10,117 nt of DNA from Nitrosomonadaceae bacterium (GTDB lineage: Bacteria; Pseudomonadota; Gammaproteobacteria; Burkholderiales; Nitrosomonadaceae): contig JAHELA010000049.1 of assembly GCA_024644425.1 (NCBI GenBank), forward strand, positions 1-10,117. The letters run 5' to 3'. A model generated the notes under the pieces. It had not been told where the DNA came from. It searched no databases and saw nothing but the letters and a program-made list of their open reading frames with translations. A program made the translations under genes and the position numbers. How positions within the stretch are numbered: position 1 is the first letter of the stretch; every line of letters begins with the position of its first letter. This document shows, one piece after another, positions 7,698 to 10,117 of the stretch.

Positions 7698-8010
7698 AAA
7701 ATATTTTATAACTATCTAGCTATGGACAATTAGTCGTTGCCTGTTTCCTTAAGATAGGCAAATATTGATATTGCCCACTAATCTTCTATATGTGGCCTTA
7801 AATTACAATATAGTTGTTATTTTCTTACTAAATTCTTTCTGCGTACAAAAATAGCTAAAAATTATCAACTAGTACGAATTAAATTAACATATATCAATAA
7901 TTCAGAAAACAATTTCACTATTAGACTCGTTGAAAGAATTTAATTTTTTTGTACATTATTACACTACTAATAAAACAAAAAATATCATTTAGTCTAATTT
8001 AGATTATTTG
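7698..8010. other. AT-rich intergenic region between hpnD and the groEL terminator
   Basis: This stretch of about 310 bases has no credible coding frame on either strand, no tRNA-like fold and no mobile-element signature. It is much richer in A and T than the flanking genes. Near hpnD it holds the TTGCC/GGCAA repeats. Further out it has TAAATTCTTTC (7829-7839), with its inverse complement at 7932-7942, and GTACAAAAA (7843-7851), with its inverse complement at 7946-7954. It presumably contains the hpnD promoter. A small non-coding RNA cannot be excluded, but I see no promoter-terminator pair to support one. Confidence 0.6.
7737..7775 (-). promoter_or_regulatory. Overlapping inverted repeats (TTGCC/GGCAA) upstream of hpnD
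   Basis: Three half-sites lie in a row on the plus strand: TTGCCT (7737-7742), AGGCAA (7756-7761) and TTGCC (7771-7775). The middle one can pair with either neighbour. The outer pair gives a 6-bp stem with a 13-base loop. The other gives GGC-A-AATAT/ATATT-GCC with one bulged base. They begin 40 bases before the hpnD ATG. They could be a regulator binding site or alternative leader structures. The symmetry is seen; the function is inferred. Confidence 0.35.
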
Positions 8011-8052
8011 GCACAATAAAAAACCCTACCAAGGCAGGGTTCTTTATTGTGC
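8011..8052 (-). terminator. Rho-independent terminator of groES-groEL
   Basis: A 42-base inverted repeat has two 20-base arms (8052-8033 and 8030-8011) around a 2-base centre, and it starts 23 bases after the groEL stop. On the minus strand all 20 positions pair, two of them as G-U, and the apex reads CCUUGG, which can form a CUUG tetraloop. The GC-rich core (ACCCTGCC with GGTAGGGT) is followed by a T-rich run, the standard intrinsic terminator form. Read on the plus strand, the two wobble positions become A-C mismatches, so the structure favours groEL transcripts. Confidence 0.92.
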
Positions 8053-8075
8053 TTGAACGAGGGAACAAAAAAACT

Positions 8076-9740
8076 CTACATGCCCATACCGCCCATACCG
8101 CCCATACCGCCCATACCGCCCATACCGCCCATATCACCACCTGCACTAGCAACAGATTCTTCTTTCGCTTGTTCTGCCACCATGACATCTGTTGTAAGTA
8201 TTAAGCCAGCAACTGAAGCCGCATTTTGTAAGGCGGTGCGTGTAACCTTTGTTGGATCCAGTACACCCATTTCTACCATATCACCATATTCGCTCGTGGT
8301 AGCGTTATAACCCAGGTTGCCCTTACCTTCTAATACTTTGTTGATCACAACGGAGGGTTCATCGCCACAGTTGGCAACAATCTGACGTAGTGGCTCTTCT
8401 AATGCCCGTAAAACAATCTTAATGCCTGCATCTTGCTCGTGTGTGTCGCCTTTAACCTTAGCAACCATGCTGCAGGCTCGCAACAGCGCAACACCGCCGC
8501 CTGGAACTATACCTTCTTCAACAGCTGCACGGGTTGCATGTAACGCATCTTCAACACGAGCTTTTTTCTCTTTCATTTCTACTTCAGTAGCAGCACCAAC
8601 TTTAATCAATGCTACGCCACCAGCCAGTTTTGCTACTCGTTCTTGTAGCTTTTCCTTGTCGTAGTCACTAGTAGCCTCTTCCACTTGAGCTCGGATTTGC
8701 TTAACCCGCCCCTCAATAGTTTTTGCGTCACCTTTACCATCTATAATGATGGTCGCTTCCTTGCCGATTTCTACACGTTTAGCTTGGCCCAACTCGTTTA
8801 AAGTAGCCTTTTCCAAGGTCAAACCTACTTCCTCGGCAATTACGGTTCCGCCAGTAAGATGGGCAATATCTTCTAACATAGCCTTACGACGATCACCAAA
8901 TCCTGGTGCTTTCACAGCACAAGTTTTTAGAATTCCTCGGATATTGTTCACTACCATTGTTGCTAGCGCCTCACCGTCTACATCTTCTGCAATAATCATT
9001 AACGGCTTACCAGCTTTCGCTACTTGTTCAAGCAGTGGAAGCAATTCTCGGATATTAGAAATTTTCTTATCGTGTAATAGGATATAAGGATCATCTAATA
9101 ACGCAATTTGTCTGTCCGAATTGTTGATAAAATATGGTGAAAGATAGCCGCGATCAAACTGCATACCTTCAACCACATCAAGTTCATTTTGTAGGCCAGA
9201 TCCGTCTTCAACTGTAATTACACCCTCCTTACCCACCTTTTCCATTGCATCGGCGATAATTTTTCCAATCTCAATATCTGAATTGGCTGAAATGCTCCCT
9301 ACTTGTGCAATTTCTTTGCTCGTAGTGCAAGGTTTGGAAAGCTTCTTAAGATCATTAACCGTTTCGTCTACAGCTTTATCAATACCACGCTTTAAATCCA
9401 TTGGGTTCATTCCGGCGGCTACATATTTCATACCCTCTCTAACTATGGATTGTGCTAGTACTGTAGCAGTAGTTGTACCATCGCCCGCTACGTCGGAGGT
9501 CTTGCTTGCCACCTCCTTCACCATTTGGGCCCCCATGTTCTCAAATTTATCTTTCAGTTCAATCTCTTTTGCTACAGAAACACCATCCTTGGTAATAGTG
9601 GGGGCTCCATAGGAACGGTCTAATACTGCGTTTCTACCCTTAGGACCTAAAGTAACCTTGACTGCATCGGCTAGAATATTAACCCCAGCTACCATTTTGT
9701 GGCGAGCTGAATCGCCAAATTTAACATCTTTTGCTGCCAT
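8076..9740 (-). CDS. groEL: Chaperonin GroEL (60 kDa, Hsp60)
   Basis: GroEL forms a double ring of two heptamers that encapsulates non-native proteins and folds them under the GroES lid with ATP hydrolysis. It has 554 residues, against 548 in E. coli. The equatorial domain starts MAAKDVKFGDSARHKM. The nucleotide-binding motif GDGTTT is at 86-91 with Asp87. The catalytic Asp398 lies in RVEDALHATRAAVEEG, followed by the GGG of the ATP site at 414-416. The apical domain (about 190-375) contains the expected GDRRKAMLEDIA segment. The tail is the methionine- and glycine-rich GGM repeat typical of GroEL, slightly longer than in E. coli. AGGAGA (9752-9747) precedes the ATG by six bases. It lies 58 bases after groES and is followed by a strong terminator, so groES-groEL form a two-gene operon. 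No sign of the sequence divergence seen in secondary GroEL paralogues. Confidence 0.99.
   Translation of the reverse strand: MAAKDVKFGDSARHKMVAGVNILADAVKVTLGPKGRNAVLDRSYGAPTITKDGVSVAKEIELKDKFENMGAQMVKEVASKTSDVAGDGTTTATVLAQSIVREGMKYVAAGMNPMDLKRGIDKAVDETVNDLKKLSKPCTTSKEIAQVGSISANSDIEIGKIIADAMEKVGKEGVITVEDGSGLQNELDVVEGMQFDRGYLSPYFINNSDRQIALLDDPYILLHDKKISNIRELLPLLEQVAKAGKPLMIIAEDVDGEALATMVVNNIRGILKTCAVKAPGFGDRRKAMLEDIAHLTGGTVIAEEVGLTLEKATLNELGQAKRVEIGKEATIIIDGKGDAKTIEGRVKQIRAQVEEATSDYDKEKLQERVAKLAGGVALIKVGAATEVEMKEKKARVEDALHATRAAVEEGIVPGGGVALLRACSMVAKVKGDTHEQDAGIKIVLRALEEPLRQIVANCGDEPSVVINKVLEGKGNLGYNATTSEYGDMVEMGVLDPTKVTRTALQNAASVAGLILTTDVMVAEQAKEESVASAGGDMGGMGGMGGMGGMGGMGM
8085..8129 (-). repeat. 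Five perfect 9-bp tandem repeats encoding the GroEL GGM tail
   Basis: On the minus strand the codons GGC GGT ATG occur five times without a single base difference, flanked by GAT ATG before and GGC ATG TAG after. They encode the flexible Gly-Gly-Met tail that projects into the GroEL cavity. Identity at synonymous positions as well as in protein points to recent expansion or homogenisation by replication slippage. Confidence 0.95.
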
Positions 9741-9746
9741 AATCTT

Positions 9747-9752
9747 TCTCCT
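9747..9752 (-). promoter_or_regulatory. groEL Shine-Dalgarno
   Basis: AGGAGA on the minus strand lies six bases before the groEL ATG. Together with the near-identical site at 10102-10097 before groES, it is the strongest ribosome binding site in the window, in contrast to hpnD and the YciK-like gene, which have none. Confidence 0.85.
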
Positions 9753-9798
9753 AATTTACAGAAATGTTGTAAATATTTGTAAGTTAATGTGGATTCGA

Positions 9799-10089
9799 CT
9801 AACCTTCAACCACACCCATAATATCTTCTTCTCGCATCACCAGGAGCTCTTCTCCCGAAATTTTTACAGATTGGCCAGAGTATTTCCCAAACAACACTTT
9901 GTCGCCAACTTTAACTTCCAGCGCACGAACTTTACCGTCGTCGCCAACCTTGCCCTTACCCACGGACAAAATTTCACCTTGGTCTGGCTTCTCTGCAGCA
10001 CTATCAGGGATGACAATACCTGATGCTGTCTTGCGTTCTTCTTCCAGCCGCTTGACAATAACGCGGTCATGTAAAGGACGTATTTTCAT
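9799..10089 (-). CDS. groES: Co-chaperonin GroES (10 kDa, Hsp10)
   Basis: GroES is the heptameric lid that closes the GroEL cavity. At 96 residues it is a normal length. It begins with the family signature MKIRPLHDRVIVKR. The mobile loop at about 16-32 carries the GroEL-contacting tripeptide IVI at 25-27 (TASGIVIPDSA). The C-terminal strand EELLVMREEDIMGVVE is typical. AGGAGA (10102-10097) lies seven bases before the ATG. The same AGGAGAAAGA stretch precedes groEL, so both start signals are strong and alike. Only 28 bases upstream are in the window, so the operon promoter and any CIRCE or sigma-32 site cannot be judged. Confidence 0.98.
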   Translation of the reverse strand: MKIRPLHDRVIVKRLEEERKTASGIVIPDSAAEKPDQGEILSVGKGKVGDDGKVRALEVKVGDKVLFGKYSGQSVKISGEELLVMREEDIMGVVEG

Positions 10090-10117
10090 GCTTCTTTCTC
10101 CTGTTTTATAATAAATA

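Noticed and set aside
8085..8129. Short tandem repeats taken as a possible CRISPR or intergenic array
   Set aside because: The units are 9 bp without spacers and are in frame within groEL, encoding its normal tail.
7994..8188. Minus-strand frame encoding WAV repeats
   Set aside because: It is the shifted reading of the GroEL GGM repeat running on through the terminator; the repeat explains its odd composition.
8047..9612. Several plus-strand frames of 80-113 codons opposite groEL
   Set aside because: They are antisense shadows of a highly conserved gene, rich in Ser, Pro and Thr as expected from reverse reading, and lack start signals.

Overview
The window looks like an ordinary chromosomal segment of a fairly AT-rich betaproteobacterium. 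The trigger factor, ClpP, ClpX, Lon, GroEL and HpnD sequences all have a betaproteobacterial character, perhaps near Nitrosomonadales/Gallionellales. I recognise this by eye and it is not a computed placement. Every recognised gene lies on the minus strand, so transcription runs from high to low coordinates.

Read in the direction of transcription, the window opens with groES (10089-9799) and groEL (9740-8076), closed by a strong hairpin terminator (8052-8011). An AT-rich gap of about 310 bases follows, with several small inverted repeats and no credible gene. Next come hpnD (presqualene diphosphate synthase, hopanoid pathway), a YciK-type short-chain dehydrogenase, and tRNA-Leu(UAG). The ATP-dependent proteolysis cluster tig-clpP-clpX-lon completes the window. 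Lon runs off the left edge about 30 residues before its expected end.

Functionally, this is mostly a protein quality-control locus. Trigger factor receives nascent chains at the ribosome, GroEL/GroES refolds proteins, and ClpXP and Lon degrade damaged or tagged ones. The tig-clpP-clpX-lon order is a classic conserved arrangement. Having groESL only a few kilobases upstream on the same strand is less usual. tig and clpP are separated by one base and are probably translationally coupled. clpX and lon each have a gap of about 80-100 bases containing a promoter candidate.

I found no mobile element, CRISPR array, phage gene or defence system, and no clearly new system. All catalytic residues I checked are intact. 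The observations worth following are small: overlapping hairpins and absent Shine-Dalgarno sequences at hpnD and the dehydrogenase, a sigma-32-like lon promoter, perfect 9-bp repeats encoding the GroEL tail, and a terminator whose base pairing favours one strand.
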